A DNA stretch of 64,000 nt. Origin: Bacillus sp. FJAT-52991. Lineage in GTDB: Bacteria; Bacillota; Bacilli; Bacillales; Domibacillaceae. Position 1 is the first letter of the stretch. Every line of letters begins with the position of its first letter. Below are positions 17,383-26,642 of the stretch, in pieces. The position numbers and the translations under genes are program-made. A model generated the notes under the pieces. It searched no databases. It was not told the DNA's origin and saw only the letters and a list, made by a program, of their open reading frames with translations. The stretch is from contig NZ_CP147404.1 of NCBI RefSeq assembly GCF_037201805.1, positions 2,256,001 to 2,320,000 on the forward strand, written 5' to 3'.

Positions 17383-18705
17383 TCATTTATGACTCATCGT
17401 TCTTGTCAGAGGAAGATCAAGCTTAATAATATCCTCATAACTTTCTCTCTTTATAATTAGGTCGACATTTCCATTCTCAACGAAGACAACAGGTGGTCTT
17501 GGAATACGATTGTAGTTATTAGCCATGGAATAACCATAGGCCCCTGTACAAAATACAGCTAAAATATCTCCAGACTCAGCTTTTGGCAGCGGTAAATCCC
17601 ATATAAGCATATCTCCTGATTCGCAGCACTTACCGGCAATGGATACCGTTTCTTCCACTGGGTCATTGACTCGATTGGCTAATACTGCTTCATATTTCGC
17701 TTCATACAAAGCAGGACGAATATTATCGTTCATTCCCCCATCAATCGCAATATACTTTCTCACTTTAGGGACATGCTTTTCAGATCCTGTTTGATATAGA
17801 GTAATTCCAGCATCACCAACAAGAGAACGCCCTGGTTCAATCCATATTTCTGGCATAGACATGCTATAGGTAGCTGTCTGATCTTGAACTTCTTTAATGA
17901 TTTCCTCCACATATTGCCAAGGCTCTAGCGGATCGTCTTCTTCAGTATAGCGAATTCCAAAGCCGCCGCCAAGGTTTAATACGTCAGATTCAAATTGGTA
18001 ACGTTCTTTCCATTCAGCAAGTTTCTCGATAATTTTCCGAGCCGCTAATGTAAAACCGGTCGTTTCAAATATTTGTGATCCGATGTGACAATGAACCCCT
18101 AACAACTTTATAGCTGTCATTTTCAAAGCTATTTGCATCGCTTCTTCCGCTTGGCCGTTGTTTAAATCAAAGCCAAACTTCGAATCTTCCTGTCCAGTCG
18201 TAATATAATCATGCGTATGGGCTTCCACTCCAGGCGTTACCCGCAGTAAAATATTCATCACCTTCCCTTGTTGCTCACAAAGGGATTGTAGCATATGCAA
18301 CTCATAAAAATTATCCACAACGACACAGCCAATACCGCTTTCAATGGCCATGATGAGTTCTTCTTTACTTTTATTATTTCCATGAAAGTGGATTCTCTCT
18401 GCCGGAAAATTGGCTTTCAGAGCTGTATAAAGCTCGCCTCCCGATACGACATCTAAAGACAACCCTTCTTCTTCTACAAGTTGAATCATACCAATCGCAG
18501 AAAATGCTTTGCTGGCATACGCCACTTGTGCGCTCACTCCAAGCTTTTCAAACGTTTCTTTAAATCCTCTTGCTCTTTCTCGTATTAACGCCACATCATA
18601 AATATACAGAGGAGTGCCGTATTTATTAGCTAAGCTAATGACATCTACTCCTCCCACTTCTAAATGTCCAGATTGATTCACACGGGCCGTTCCATATGTA
18701 TGCAT
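17383..18705 (-). CDS. lysA: Diaminopimelate decarboxylase LysA
   Basis: A 440-aa PLP enzyme that decarboxylates meso-diaminopimelate to lysine. The PLP lysine is in VAYASKAFSA (about 55-64), with HCHIGSQI, NLGGGFGIRY, EPGRSLV and the dimer-interface Cys motif CCESGDML. GAGGAGA 6 bases before ATG 18705 sets the start; the open extension to 18741 is unlikely. It follows spoVAF, as in B. subtilis, and is separated from it by a weak hairpin. Confidence 0.96.
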   Translation of the reverse strand: MHTYGTARVNQSGHLEVGGVDVISLANKYGTPLYIYDVALIRERARGFKETFEKLGVSAQVAYASKAFSAIGMIQLVEEEGLSLDVVSGGELYTALKANFPAERIHFHGNNKSKEELIMAIESGIGCVVVDNFYELHMLQSLCEQQGKVMNILLRVTPGVEAHTHDYITTGQEDSKFGFDLNNGQAEEAMQIALKMTAIKLLGVHCHIGSQIFETTGFTLAARKIIEKLAEWKERYQFESDVLNLGGGFGIRYTEEDDPLEPWQYVEEIIKEVQDQTATYSMSMPEIWIEPGRSLVGDAGITLYQTGSEKHVPKVRKYIAIDGGMNDNIRPALYEAKYEAVLANRVNDPVEETVSIAGKCCESGDMLIWDLPLPKAESGDILAVFCTGAYGYSMANNYNRIPRPPVVFVENGNVDLIIKRESYEDIIKLDLPLTRTMSHK

Positions 18706-18774
18706 GTAATCTCCTCTATTCTTTGAGTTTCTTTTTCTCAAATGTCAATATTCAGATAATAAAAAAGAAGAAAT

Positions 18775-18802
18775 AGACAGTCGTCTGCATGACAAACTGT
18801 CT
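18775..18802 (-). terminator. Hairpin downstream of spoVAF
   Basis: AGACAGT pairs with ACTGTCT (14-base loop). On the minus strand it is followed after a short gap by CTTCTTTTTT, giving a moderate terminator between spoVAF and lysA. Confidence 0.5.
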
Positions 18803-18858
18803 AAAGACTAAAATGATTAAAAGTAATATACCATACATCCGTGATCTGCTCAATATCG

Positions 18859-20334
18859 TTATTCATTCACTGGTTGCCTAATCGAATCTCGTGGATTCAC
18901 GATCGATGGCCGCAATTTCGATGATGGTACGGTTTTTCTAATACATATTTGCCAAAACGCTTGGGGATCAAAAGGAAGAAGCGGCCATAAATAAGGGGTA
19001 TTTAATGCTCGCATATGAGCTAAAAAGATAATAATACAAGTAGTTGCAATCATAAATCCTGGCACTTTAAACAGCGCGACAGCTACTAGCAAGAATAGTC
19101 TAGATATTTTATTCGCGATGCTGAGTTCATAACTAGGGGTTGCGTACGTTCCAATTGCCGCAATCGCCACATACAAAATGACTTCGGGCACAAACAAACC
19201 TACATCAATCGCAATTTGTCCAATGAGGACAGCGGCAATTAAACCCATAGCCGTTGATAGTGGCGTCGGTGTATGAATAGCCGCGATTCTCAAAATCTCA
19301 ATCCCAATATCAGCGATGAATATTTGCAACACTAAAGGAATATGTGTTCTTTTATTAGGGCCAATAAATTCTAATGATTTTGGCAACAGTTGAGGCTCCA
19401 GCGAAACCAGTAATAATAACGGCAATAAAAACAATGAAGCAAAGATGGCAAAAAAGCGAAGCCATCGAATAAACGTCCCTACAGCTGCCGATTGTCGATA
19501 TTCTTCGGCATGTTGTAAGTGATGAACATAAGTGGCTGGTAAAATGATCACACTTGGCGACGTATCCACAAATAATAGAACATGCCCTTCTAGTAAATGA
19601 ACAGCACCAATGTCTGCTCTTTCCGTGTATCTGACAATTGGATAAGGGTTATAGCCTTGTTTAACAATAAACTCTTCAATCGTTTTATCCGCCATTGGAA
19701 TGCCGTCTATATCAACTTCGTCCAATTCCTGCCTAATGATTGACACTAAATCTGGATCTGCTATTCCATCAATGTAAGCGATCGCTACATCCGTTTTAGA
19801 CCGTTGTCCTACCTTTGTCATTTCAAACCGGAGACGACCATCTCTGATTCGCCTTCTTGTTAGCCCGGTATTCACAATAATATTTTCTACATATCCATCG
19901 CGCGAACCACGAACGACCTTTTCTGTGTCAGGCTCTTGTGGCTGTCTTCCTGGATAGCTCCGAACATCGACAATAAATGCTCGATCTTCATTTTCAACAA
20001 CAATCGCTATTAATCCAGACAATACTTGATCGATCACTTGATTGACTGTCTGAACTTTTTCTACAGACTGATGGGCAATTCGATTGCCAATAATGTCTCC
20101 AACATGCATACTTCTTTTTTCATGATCATTAATGTGTGTCAAATCCGATAGTATTTCGATAATAAAAAGCGTATCACATAATCCATTGACATAGTAAATA
20201 TGCACTTTCTTTCCTAAAATAATGAACTCGCGAACACCGATATCAAAGCTTTTACCTAAGCCCATTTTCTGCTCCATCAGTTCGTTCATTTTCATAGGAT
20301 CTTTCGGAATATTTATCGCTTTCGTTTCTTGCAC
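18859..20334 (-). CDS. spoVAF: Stage V sporulation protein AF (GerA-A family)
   Basis: A 491-aa protein of the GerAA/spore germinant receptor A-subunit family: a soluble N-terminal domain of about 300 residues (with MHVGDIIGNRIAHQSVEKV and RGSRDGYVENIIVNT), then several membrane helices (about 305-330, 345-370, 375-395, 400-460) and a PFDPQAFW tail motif. In B. subtilis SpoVAF associates with SpoVA channel/germination proteins. AAGGAGGT 6 bases before GTG 20334 sets the start and gives the family length (493). It overlaps no other spoVA gene; SpoVAB stops 31 bases upstream. Confidence 0.93.
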   Translation of the reverse strand: MQETKAINIPKDPMKMNELMEQKMGLGKSFDIGVREFIILGKKVHIYYVNGLCDTLFIIEILSDLTHINDHEKRSMHVGDIIGNRIAHQSVEKVQTVNQVIDQVLSGLIAIVVENEDRAFIVDVRSYPGRQPQEPDTEKVVRGSRDGYVENIIVNTGLTRRRIRDGRLRFEMTKVGQRSKTDVAIAYIDGIADPDLVSIIRQELDEVDIDGIPMADKTIEEFIVKQGYNPYPIVRYTERADIGAVHLLEGHVLLFVDTSPSVIILPATYVHHLQHAEEYRQSAAVGTFIRWLRFFAIFASLFLLPLLLLVSLEPQLLPKSLEFIGPNKRTHIPLVLQIFIADIGIEILRIAAIHTPTPLSTAMGLIAAVLIGQIAIDVGLFVPEVILYVAIAAIGTYATPSYELSIANKISRLFLLVAVALFKVPGFMIATTCIIIFLAHMRALNTPYLWPLLPFDPQAFWQICIRKTVPSSKLRPSIVNPRDSIRQPVNE

Positions 20335-20365
20335 GCCTAGACCTCCTTGCCATCCTCCGATATTA

Positions 20366-20791
20366 TTACTGGTGCACAAAATACAGCCATTGGAATAATG
20401 AACCAGCTATTTTCCCTAGGACAATGGCCATAATCAAAACCAAAATATGTTCATGAACACCAAGCCGCTTGGCGATAATCGGAAATACATTCAACACTTC
20501 CGTCAATGCAGCCGCTAGCATACCTATGAACATTCCACTTAGTAATCCAATCGGCAATAGCCACCACGCTGACACGAATAACCGAATAGGATGTAAGCTG
20601 CCCGTTGTCCCAGCAAGCACTCCTGAGATCACAGCCCATTCATATTCCCTAATCCTTCTAAATGTTTTCGTCATTTGCATCATCCTTGGAATCACGCCAA
20701 GGACCGTAATGAACGCTACATACCCAACACCCACTGATAAGCCACCAGACAAACCGAGAAAGGCTAGCAACACATTATGAACGGTACCCAC
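20366..20791 (-). CDS. spoVAB: Stage V sporulation protein AB
   Basis: A four- to five-helix membrane protein of about 141 aa. LSGGLSVGVGYVAFITVLGVIPRM and MFIGMLAAALTEVLNVFPIIAKRL are family-typical; each is quoted only in part elsewhere. An ATG at 20818 is also open (150 aa) and would overlap spoVAA by 44 bases, but TAGGAAGAA places GTG 20791 in reading distance and gives exactly the B. subtilis length. It follows spoVAA and is followed directly by spoVAF; no SpoVAC, SpoVAD or SpoVAE lies between. Confidence 0.85.
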   Translation of the reverse strand: MGTVHNVLLAFLGLSGGLSVGVGYVAFITVLGVIPRMMQMTKTFRRIREYEWAVISGVLAGTTGSLHPIRLFVSAWWLLPIGLLSGMFIGMLAAALTEVLNVFPIIAKRLGVHEHILVLIMAIVLGKIAGSLFQWLYFVHQ

Positions 20792-21401
20792 TATTCTTCC
20801 TACTTTCTTTATACTCATTTAACACGACATATTGATTTAGATCTTGTTGATATTTAAATATTTCCACTTCTAGCGGACTTGGTTCCTCATTAAACTTCTT
20901 TTTAAATAAATGATTGAAAAATAATATCATTCCAACACCTAAACCAATGGAATACGGTATTTGTAAAATGAGCGGATGCTCTTTCTTTTTACCGGTAATG
21001 ATCTCATACAATTTCACATGAACAGCTTGCATGCTTACATCTTCATGAAAATTCATGATCGTTAAGGCTGCTCCAGTAAATAATAAACACCAGACAAAAA
21101 GAAAAAGAGGAAAAACACTTTTTTTCACAGGTGGGGCTGTATCAATAATCGTTTCTGAAGGTCCGACGAATTGGATATCTACTTCCGGCCATTGATGAAG
21201 TATCATCTTTACAATCGTCATCGCTTCAATAATCACAATTTGCTGATCCTCTGGCTTAATTTGGTATATATCCATATGAAGCAGACTTGGTAGTAATTGT
21301 TCAGGGGCAATTACTTGAGCGATGTCTTTTAGCTTCACTTTCGCATTCATATCTAGGTGAATACGAGGAGTCAACCGAATAAAAATGGAAGTTTCCATCA
21401 T
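20775..21401 (-). CDS. spoVAA: Stage V sporulation protein AA
   Basis: A 208-aa protein with a soluble N-terminal domain (METSIFIRLTPRIHLDMNAK) and two transmembrane helices near residues 108-127 and 155-172. This matches SpoVAA (206 aa). GGTGGGAG precedes a double ATG at 21401/21398. It is the first gene of the spoVA operon, expressed in the forespore. A near-perfect SigG promoter lies 34 bases upstream. Confidence 0.9.
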   Translation of the reverse strand: MMETSIFIRLTPRIHLDMNAKVKLKDIAQVIAPEQLLPSLLHMDIYQIKPEDQQIVIIEAMTIVKMILHQWPEVDIQFVGPSETIIDTAPPVKKSVFPLFLFVWCLLFTGAALTIMNFHEDVSMQAVHVKLYEIITGKKKEHPLILQIPYSIGLGVGMILFFNHLFKKKFNEEPSPLEVEIFKYQQDLNQYVVLNEYKESRKNSGYRS

Positions 21402-21434
21402 TCTCCCACCTTGCTGTTTCATCATTATAGTCAT

Positions 21435-21464
21435 TAGTATGAGCATAAGAATGTTCGATTATGC
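21435..21464 (-). promoter_or_regulatory. SigG promoter of the spoVA operon
   Basis: On the minus strand -35 GCATA and -10 CATACTA are 18 bases apart, matching the forespore SigG consensus at every core position. It lies between the sigF terminator and spoVAA. SigG control of spoVA is established in B. subtilis. Confidence 0.75.
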
Positions 21465-21475
21465 GATGAACTCCA

Positions 21476-21510
21476 TGAAAAAAGTCGGTCAACCATCGTT
21501 GAACCGACTT
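21476..21510 (-). terminator. Terminator of spoIIA operon
   Basis: On the minus strand AAGTCGGTTCAAC pairs with GTTGACCGACTT, followed by a T-run. It is just after the sigF stop at 21517. Confidence 0.9.
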
Positions 21511-21516
21511 AAGTCT

Positions 21517-22275
21517 TTACGTAGATTTCATATTTTCCTTCATTTGCAGTAAAATTCTTTTCTCTAATCGCGACACTTGAACTTGAGAAATGCCCAGTCG
21601 ATCGGCGACTTCCGCTTGTGTCTGATCTTTATAGTAACGCAAGTAGACAATCAACCTTTCTCTCTCCTCCAATCCTCTGATCGCTTCTTTTAATGCAATT
21701 TGGTCAAACCATTGCTGATCATTTTTGTCAGCCATTTGATCTAAAAGAGTGATCGGATCTCCATCATTTTCATACACCGTTTCATGAATAGATGATGGTG
21801 ACCTAGCAGCTTCCTGTGCCATTACCGCTTCTTCAGGCGGAATATCTAAATGATTGGCGATTTCTTGAATCGTTGGTGTTCGGCCGTATTTTTTCAACAG
21901 TTCTTCTCTCGCTCTACGGATTTTATTCCCTGTTTCCTTTAATGAGCGACTCACTTTTACAGTCCCATCATCGCGAATAAAACGTTGAATTTCACCGATG
22001 ATCATTGGTACGGCGTAAGTCGAAAATTTCACGTCGTAACTTAAATCAAATTTATCAACCGATTTTAATAAGCCAATACAACCGATTTGAAATAAATCAT
22101 CCGGGTCGTAGCCTCTGTTCAAAAAGCGTTGAACCACTGACCAGACGAGCCTCATGTTCTTCTCAACAATCGTATCTCGCGCTTGTTGATTCCCTTTTTG
22201 ACTTTCGCTAATCAATTTCTTTAGCTGAGCATCTGATAAAATAGCCGGCTTATTTTTTTTAATTTCAACATCCAT
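21517..22275 (-). CDS. sigF: Forespore sigma factor SigF
   Basis: A 252-aa sigma-70 family factor. Regions: 2.2-2.4 (NMRLVWSVVQRFLNRGYD, DLFQIGCIGLLKSVDKFD, FSTYAVPMIIGEIQRF), 3 (GRTPTIQEIANHLDI) and 4.2 helix-turn-helix (TQAEVADRLGISQVQVSRLE). It directs the first forespore-specific transcription programme. It is held by SpoIIAB and released by SpoIIAA. Third gene of spoIIAA-spoIIAB-sigF; 11 bases separate it from spoIIAB. Confidence 0.97.
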   Translation of the reverse strand: MDVEIKKNKPAILSDAQLKKLISESQKGNQQARDTIVEKNMRLVWSVVQRFLNRGYDPDDLFQIGCIGLLKSVDKFDLSYDVKFSTYAVPMIIGEIQRFIRDDGTVKVSRSLKETGNKIRRAREELLKKYGRTPTIQEIANHLDIPPEEAVMAQEAARSPSSIHETVYENDGDPITLLDQMADKNDQQWFDQIALKEAIRGLEERERLIVYLRYYKDQTQAEVADRLGISQVQVSRLEKRILLQMKENMKST

Positions 22276-22286
22276 GGCTTGGCCCC

Positions 22287-22727
22287 TTAATTACAATATG
22301 CTTTTTTATTAGCAAGCTGCTTCTTTAAACGAATCACGGTGCCTGATCCTTGATGTGAGGTAACTTCTACTTCGTCCATAAAATTTTCCATAATCGTAAA
22401 TCCCATTCCTGAACGTTCTAACTCTGGTTTTGTTGTAAATAATGGTTGTCTCGCTTCCTCCACATTTTCCATACCGACCCCTTCATCTCGAATCACGAGA
22501 TCAATCAGCCCATCATCAATCAGAACGGATATATAAACAATCCCCGCTGGATTTCCTTCATAGCCATGAATAATGGCATTCGTCACTGCTTCAGAAACAA
22601 CTGTTTTCACTTCCGTTAATTCGTCCATTGTGGGGTCTAGCTGAGCAATAAAAGCGGCAACTGTCACTCTCGCAAACGACTCATTTTGACTAATGGCACT
22701 AAATTGAACATTCATTTCATTTTTCAT
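22287..22727 (-). CDS. spoIIAB: Anti-sigma F factor SpoIIAB
   Basis: A 146-aa GHKL-fold serine kinase and anti-sigma factor. ATP boxes are present: [17 protein letters not shown] (N box), [14 protein letters not shown] (G1) and [17 protein letters not shown] (G2). It binds SigF and phosphorylates SpoIIAA. ATG 22727 immediately follows the spoIIAA stop; the longer open frame to 22808 lies inside spoIIAA. The length equals B. subtilis SpoIIAB. Confidence 0.96.
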   Translation of the reverse strand: MKNEMNVQFSAISQNESFARVTVAAFIAQLDPTMDELTEVKTVVSEAVTNAIIHGYEGNPAGIVYISVLIDDGLIDLVIRDEGVGMENVEEARQPLFTTKPELERSGMGFTIMENFMDEVEVTSHQGSGTVIRLKKQLANKKAYCN

Positions 22728-22728
22728 A

Positions 22729-23079
22729 TTAAGCCGCCCCCAATCGTTCAAGTGCTCGTTGTTCAGATGTTTCCATTCGAATAATTTTAAACAAGCCAGA
22801 CAGCTCAAACAGCCTTTTCACTGATGGAGAAATCGCACATACAACCATCTCCCCATTTTTTTGCTGAATTTGCTTATATCTCCCTAATACAACACCAAGT
22901 CCTGAGCTATCCATAAAAGCTAGCTCCTCAAGATTTAATATAATATGACGAATCCCTTGTCTATCAATCGCTTCATCTGCTTGCTTTCTTAGCGATTCAG
23001 CTGCATGATGATCTAGCTCTCCGATTAAACGAAGGCAAAGAACTTGATCGACCACTTCCATGTCTACTGTTAAGCTCAT
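22729..23079 (-). CDS. spoIIAA: Anti-anti-sigma factor SpoIIAA
   Basis: A 116-aa STAS-domain protein. The phosphorylated serine is in [16 protein letters not shown] (about 52-67). In its unphosphorylated form it binds SpoIIAB and frees SigF. AAGGGGGC lies before ATG 23079. A SigH promoter candidate lies 32 bases upstream. Confidence 0.96.
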   Translation of the reverse strand: MSLTVDMEVVDQVLCLRLIGELDHHAAESLRKQADEAIDRQGIRHIILNLEELAFMDSSGLGVVLGRYKQIQQKNGEMVVCAISPSVKRLFELSGLFKIIRMETSEQRALERLGAA

Positions 23080-23110
23080 AATTAAGCCCCCTTTTTTCAG
23101 TAATAGGAAG

Positions 23111-23140
23111 CATTTCGACAGTGCTGCTTGTCAATCCTTC
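23111..23140 (-). promoter_or_regulatory. Candidate SigH promoter of spoIIA
   Basis: On the minus strand GAAGGATTG (matches RNAGGAWWW except its last base) and GTCGAAATG (near RNNGAATWW) are 12 bases apart. SigH with Spo0A drives spoIIA in B. subtilis. Confidence 0.55.
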
Positions 23141-23189
23141 TGCCTGACAAAACTAGTACGTATTCGCTAAAAGAATTCTTGCTTCGTCA

Positions 23190-24365
23190 TCACGAATCGG
23201 TCGTTTTCGTAAAATAATGAAACACTTTTTTATAAAATTGCCACCAGCTCGCTTGATGAATGTCTTCTTTGGCGATTAGCGGCGTTTTAGAAATCACCTT
23301 TCCTTCTCTTTTAATGCGTAACTCGCCAAGCTTGGCTCCTTTTTTGATAGGTGCTTCCATATTTTTTTTCAAATGAAGCTGTTGCTTCAACTCGACTTGT
23401 TTGTCTCCTTTATGAGCGATAACCGATACATTTTCTCCTGTTTCTAAAGGAACTTTATTTTTATGTCCTTTTACTACTTTTAAACTGGTGATTTCTCTTC
23501 CTTTTTCATAAAGAGGGGTCAGAGAATATTGATCAAAGCCATAATCCATCATTTTTGTAATTTGGACGTTTCTCTCTTTCGGAGTTGGAGCCCCAAAAAC
23601 TACAGCCACAAGACGCATCTTCCCTTTTTGAGCAGTCGTCGTTAAACAATATTTCGCTTCGTTCGTAAATCCTGTTTTCAATCCATCTACTCCAGGATAA
23701 AATTTAAGTAAACGGTTCGTATTGACAAGCCAAAACTTCTTATCCGTCCCATCTCGTAAATACGCTTCGTATGTTCCAGTGAATTTGGTGATTTGCTTAT
23801 GATTTAATAATGCTTTGGCCATGATCGCCATATCATAGGCAGAACTGTAATGGCCTTTTTCAGGAAGGCCCGTCGCATTTTTAAATTGCGTTTGTTTTAA
23901 ATCTAATTCTTTTGCTTTCTTATTCATCATCTTGACGAACATTTCTTCACTGCCACCAATTCGTTCAGCCATAGCCACAGATGCATCATTAGCGGATCCA
24001 ATCGCAATCGCTTGAAGCATTTCTTTCACTGTCATTTCTTCCCCTGGCTCCAAAAATATTTGTGACCCTCCCATCGAAGCAGCCAACTCACTTGTTCTCA
24101 CTTGATCTTCCCACGATATTTTCTTGTCTTCGATCGCTTCCATAATGAGCAGCATTGTCATGATTTTGGTCATAGAGGCTGGGGGAAGCGGTTTATGACT
24201 ATTCTTCTCAAACAAAACAGCCCCGGTATCTTTTTCGATTAAAATCGCGGACTTAGTGTTTTCCGCCATTTGTAGCTTATCATCCGCTTCATTAGCTGAA
24301 GAAAGGGGTGGTGCACTATACCAAATGAGCAAAAAGACAAGAAATAGTAAAAGCTTTCGCATCAT
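23190..24365 (-). CDS. dacF: D-alanyl-D-alanine carboxypeptidase DacF
   Basis: A 391-aa low-molecular-weight PBP with signal peptide (MMRKLLLFLVFLLIWY), SxxK motif in ASMTKIMTML, SxN in GSANDAS and KTG in GLKTGFTNEAKY. A C-terminal beta domain ends in a possible amphipathic anchor (SWWQFYKKVFHYF). DacF acts with DacB on cortex cross-linking. It is upstream of spoIIAA in the same direction, as in B. subtilis, where read-through into spoIIA occurs from the dacF promoter. Confidence 0.94.
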   Translation of the reverse strand: MMRKLLLFLVFLLIWYSAPPLSSANEADDKLQMAENTKSAILIEKDTGAVLFEKNSHKPLPPASMTKIMTMLLIMEAIEDKKISWEDQVRTSELAASMGGSQIFLEPGEEMTVKEMLQAIAIGSANDASVAMAERIGGSEEMFVKMMNKKAKELDLKQTQFKNATGLPEKGHYSSAYDMAIMAKALLNHKQITKFTGTYEAYLRDGTDKKFWLVNTNRLLKFYPGVDGLKTGFTNEAKYCLTTTAQKGKMRLVAVVFGAPTPKERNVQITKMMDYGFDQYSLTPLYEKGREITSLKVVKGHKNKVPLETGENVSVIAHKGDKQVELKQQLHLKKNMEAPIKKGAKLGELRIKREGKVISKTPLIAKEDIHQASWWQFYKKVFHYFTKTTDS

Positions 24366-24411
24366 GATTAAATGACCTCCATTGTTGTTAACTATTCATA
24401 CGGTATAACCC

Positions 24412-24440
24412 CATTTTTTCCAACATCTCTATTTTTATAC
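24412..24440 (-). promoter_or_regulatory. Candidate SigF/SigG promoter of dacF
   Basis: On the minus strand -35 GTATA and -10 GGAAAAAATG (fits GGNNANAMTR at each position) are 14 bases apart, 47 bases upstream of dacF. The spacing is one base shorter than usual, so confidence is limited. dacF is a forespore gene in B. subtilis. Confidence 0.45.
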
Positions 24441-24475
24441 AAAAAAGAAGCATCCTTTTCCAGGATGCTTCTTTT
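24441..24475 (-). terminator. Terminator of the nucleoside operon
   Basis: AAGAAGCATCC pairs with GGATGCTTCTT; T-runs follow on both strands. It closes deoB-punA-pdp ahead of dacF. Confidence 0.88.
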
Positions 24476-24490
24476 TAAGTAAATGTCCGT

Positions 24491-25795
24491 CTATTTCATT
24501 ATCTCTTCATGAATTAGTACAGGTGGATCAACCTTTTCTTTTGAAAGAAGAATACTCTTATACAGTTCTTCTTTCACCTGTTCAACTTCTTCTGTGTTGC
24601 TGTATACAGTGACAAGTGATTCTCCAACTTGAACTTTATCACCGATTTTCTTATTCAGCATCAAGCCAACAGCAAGGTCAATTTCAGATTCCTTTGTCGC
24701 TCGACCAGCACCAAGCCACATCGCGGCTGTTCCTACATGGTCAGCAATAATTTCTGACACATAGCCCTCTTCCTTTGCTACAAGTTCAATTTGATAAGCA
24801 GATTGAGGAAGTTTCGTCGGATCATCTACAATCGATCCATCTCCGCCTTGAGCTTCGATGAACACGCGAAACTTCTCTAATGCTTCGCCGTTTTCGATGA
24901 CCTCGATCAATTTTTGGCGAGCTTCTTCAAGAGAGAATGCTTGATTAGCCGCATATACCATATGACTACCAAGGACTAAGCAAAGTTCCGTTAAATCTTC
25001 AGGACCTTCTCCTTTTAATGTATCGATCGCTTCTTTTACTTCAAGCGCATTTCCAATGGCAAATCCTAATGGTTGACTCATATCTGAAATCACGGCCATC
25101 GTCTTGCGGCCGACGTGATTCCCGATATTCACCATAGCTCGAGCGAGATCACGCGAATCTTCAAGCGTCTTCATAAAAGCGCCTGCTCCTGTTTTAACAT
25201 CTAACACAATTGCATCGGCCCCAGCCGCAATTTTTTTGCTCATAATGGAGCTAGCAATAAGTGGAATACTGTTCACAGTCCCTGTAACATCACGAAGAGC
25301 ATATAACTTTTTATCCGCTGGCGTTAAGTTACCACTTTGACCAATAACAGCGATTTTATTTTTGTTCACAAGCTCAATGAACTGTTCATTGGTTATTTCG
25401 ACATGAAAGCCTTCCGCTGCTTCTAGCTTGTCGATCGTTCCACCTGTATGCCCAAGTCCGCGGCCGCTCATTTTTGCTACAGGTACACCAACCGCCGCAA
25501 CTAGCGGACCAAGCACTAAAGTCGTTGTATCACCAACACCGCCAGTGGAATGCTTATCCACCTTGATGCCTTCAATAGCCGACAAATCAATTTGATCACC
25601 GGAAGCGACCATCGCCATCGTTAAGTCTGCTCTCTCTTGTTCTGTCATCCCTTGAAAATAGATCGCCATTAACCAAGCACTGATTTGATAATCAGGGATC
25701 GTCCCTTTTGTATAGCCTTCAATGATAAAGTTAATTTCTGTCGTTGTTAATTGATGTCCGTCACGCTTTTTTTCAATTAAATCTACCATTCTCAT
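24491..25795 (-). CDS. pdp: Pyrimidine-nucleoside phosphorylase
   Basis: A 434-aa enzyme that phosphorolyses thymidine, uridine and deoxyuridine to base and (deoxy)ribose-1-phosphate. Family hallmarks: [20 protein letters not shown] (phosphate binding, about 80-99), [17 protein letters not shown] and the Lys in [21 protein letters not shown]. Length equals B. subtilis Pdp (433). It is the last gene of deoB-punA-pdp, 19 bases after punA. Confidence 0.96.
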   Translation of the reverse strand: MRMVDLIEKKRDGHQLTTTEINFIIEGYTKGTIPDYQISAWLMAIYFQGMTEQERADLTMAMVASGDQIDLSAIEGIKVDKHSTGGVGDTTTLVLGPLVAAVGVPVAKMSGRGLGHTGGTIDKLEAAEGFHVEITNEQFIELVNKNKIAVIGQSGNLTPADKKLYALRDVTGTVNSIPLIASSIMSKKIAAGADAIVLDVKTGAGAFMKTLEDSRDLARAMVNIGNHVGRKTMAVISDMSQPLGFAIGNALEVKEAIDTLKGEGPEDLTELCLVLGSHMVYAANQAFSLEEARQKLIEVIENGEALEKFRVFIEAQGGDGSIVDDPTKLPQSAYQIELVAKEEGYVSEIIADHVGTAAMWLGAGRATKESEIDLAVGLMLNKKIGDKVQVGESLVTVYSNTEEVEQVKEELYKSILLSKEKVDPPVLIHEEIMK

Positions 25796-25814
25796 GCGAT
25801 GATCGCGCCCTTCT

Positions 25815-26633
25815 TTATATAGATTTAATAATTTCTTTTACATATAACAAAAAGTCAGCTCGAACTTTCTCTGTCGTTTCAATAACTTCATCATGAGCTA
25901 ACGGTTGATCCAGTATTCCAGCCGCCATATTAGAAATACAAGAAATTCCAAGCACTTTCATACCGCTATGACGGGCAACAATTACTTCTGGTACGGTAGA
26001 CATACCGACTGCATCACCACCGAGCGTTCTTGCCATACGCACTTCAGCTGGCGTTTCATATACTGGGCCTGTATTTCCTACGTACACACCTTCTTGAACT
26101 GAAAGGTTGATGGTTTTAGCAATATCCTTTGCCAATTGTTGAAGCTCTTTACTATATGCTTCTGACATATCTGGAAAACGCACGCCAAGACGATTATCAT
26201 TTGGACCAATCAATGGATTACCACCCATCATATTAATGTGGTCGGTAATGATCATTAAATCTCCCGGTTCAAACGCTTCATTGACACCGCCTGCTGCATT
26301 CGTAACAATCACTGTTTCGACACCAAGTGCTTTCATCACACGCACAGGAAATGTGACTTGATCGAAGGAATACCCTTCATAGTAGTGAAAGCGACCTTGC
26401 ATCGCCACCACTTCTTTTCCAGATAGTGTACCAAACACAAGCTGTCCGGCATGGCCTTCTACGGTAGACACCGGAAAATCAGGAATCTCACTGTAAGGAA
26501 TTTTGACGGCATTCTCAATTTCATCCGCAAGTACCCCAAGACCGGAACCTAGAATCAAACCGATTTTTGGGCTTTTTTGACTGACCTTTTTTAAATATTG
26601 TGTCGCTTGTTCTATTTTTTCTACGTTCATCAT
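25815..26633 (-). CDS. punA: Purine nucleoside phosphorylase I
   Basis: A 272-aa trimeric-type purine nucleoside phosphorylase that cleaves inosine and guanosine. Motifs: LILGSGLG near residue 27, phosphate/purine contacts [18 protein letters not shown], and substrate-binding [13 protein letters not shown] double ATG occurs at the start. It lies between deoB and pdp, 9 bases after deoB. Confidence 0.95.
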   Translation of the reverse strand: MMNVEKIEQATQYLKKVSQKSPKIGLILGSGLGVLADEIENAVKIPYSEIPDFPVSTVEGHAGQLVFGTLSGKEVVAMQGRFHYYEGYSFDQVTFPVRVMKALGVETVIVTNAAGGVNEAFEPGDLMIITDHINMMGGNPLIGPNDNRLGVRFPDMSEAYSKELQQLAKDIAKTINLSVQEGVYVGNTGPVYETPAEVRMARTLGGDAVGMSTVPEVIVARHSGMKVLGISCISNMAAGILDQPLAHDEVIETTEKVRADFLLYVKEIIKSI

Positions 26634-26642
26634 TTTTCTCTC

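Noticed and set aside
22729..22808. Longer SpoIIAB starting at 22808
   Set aside because: That extension lies wholly inside spoIIAA, and the family N-terminus begins at 22727.
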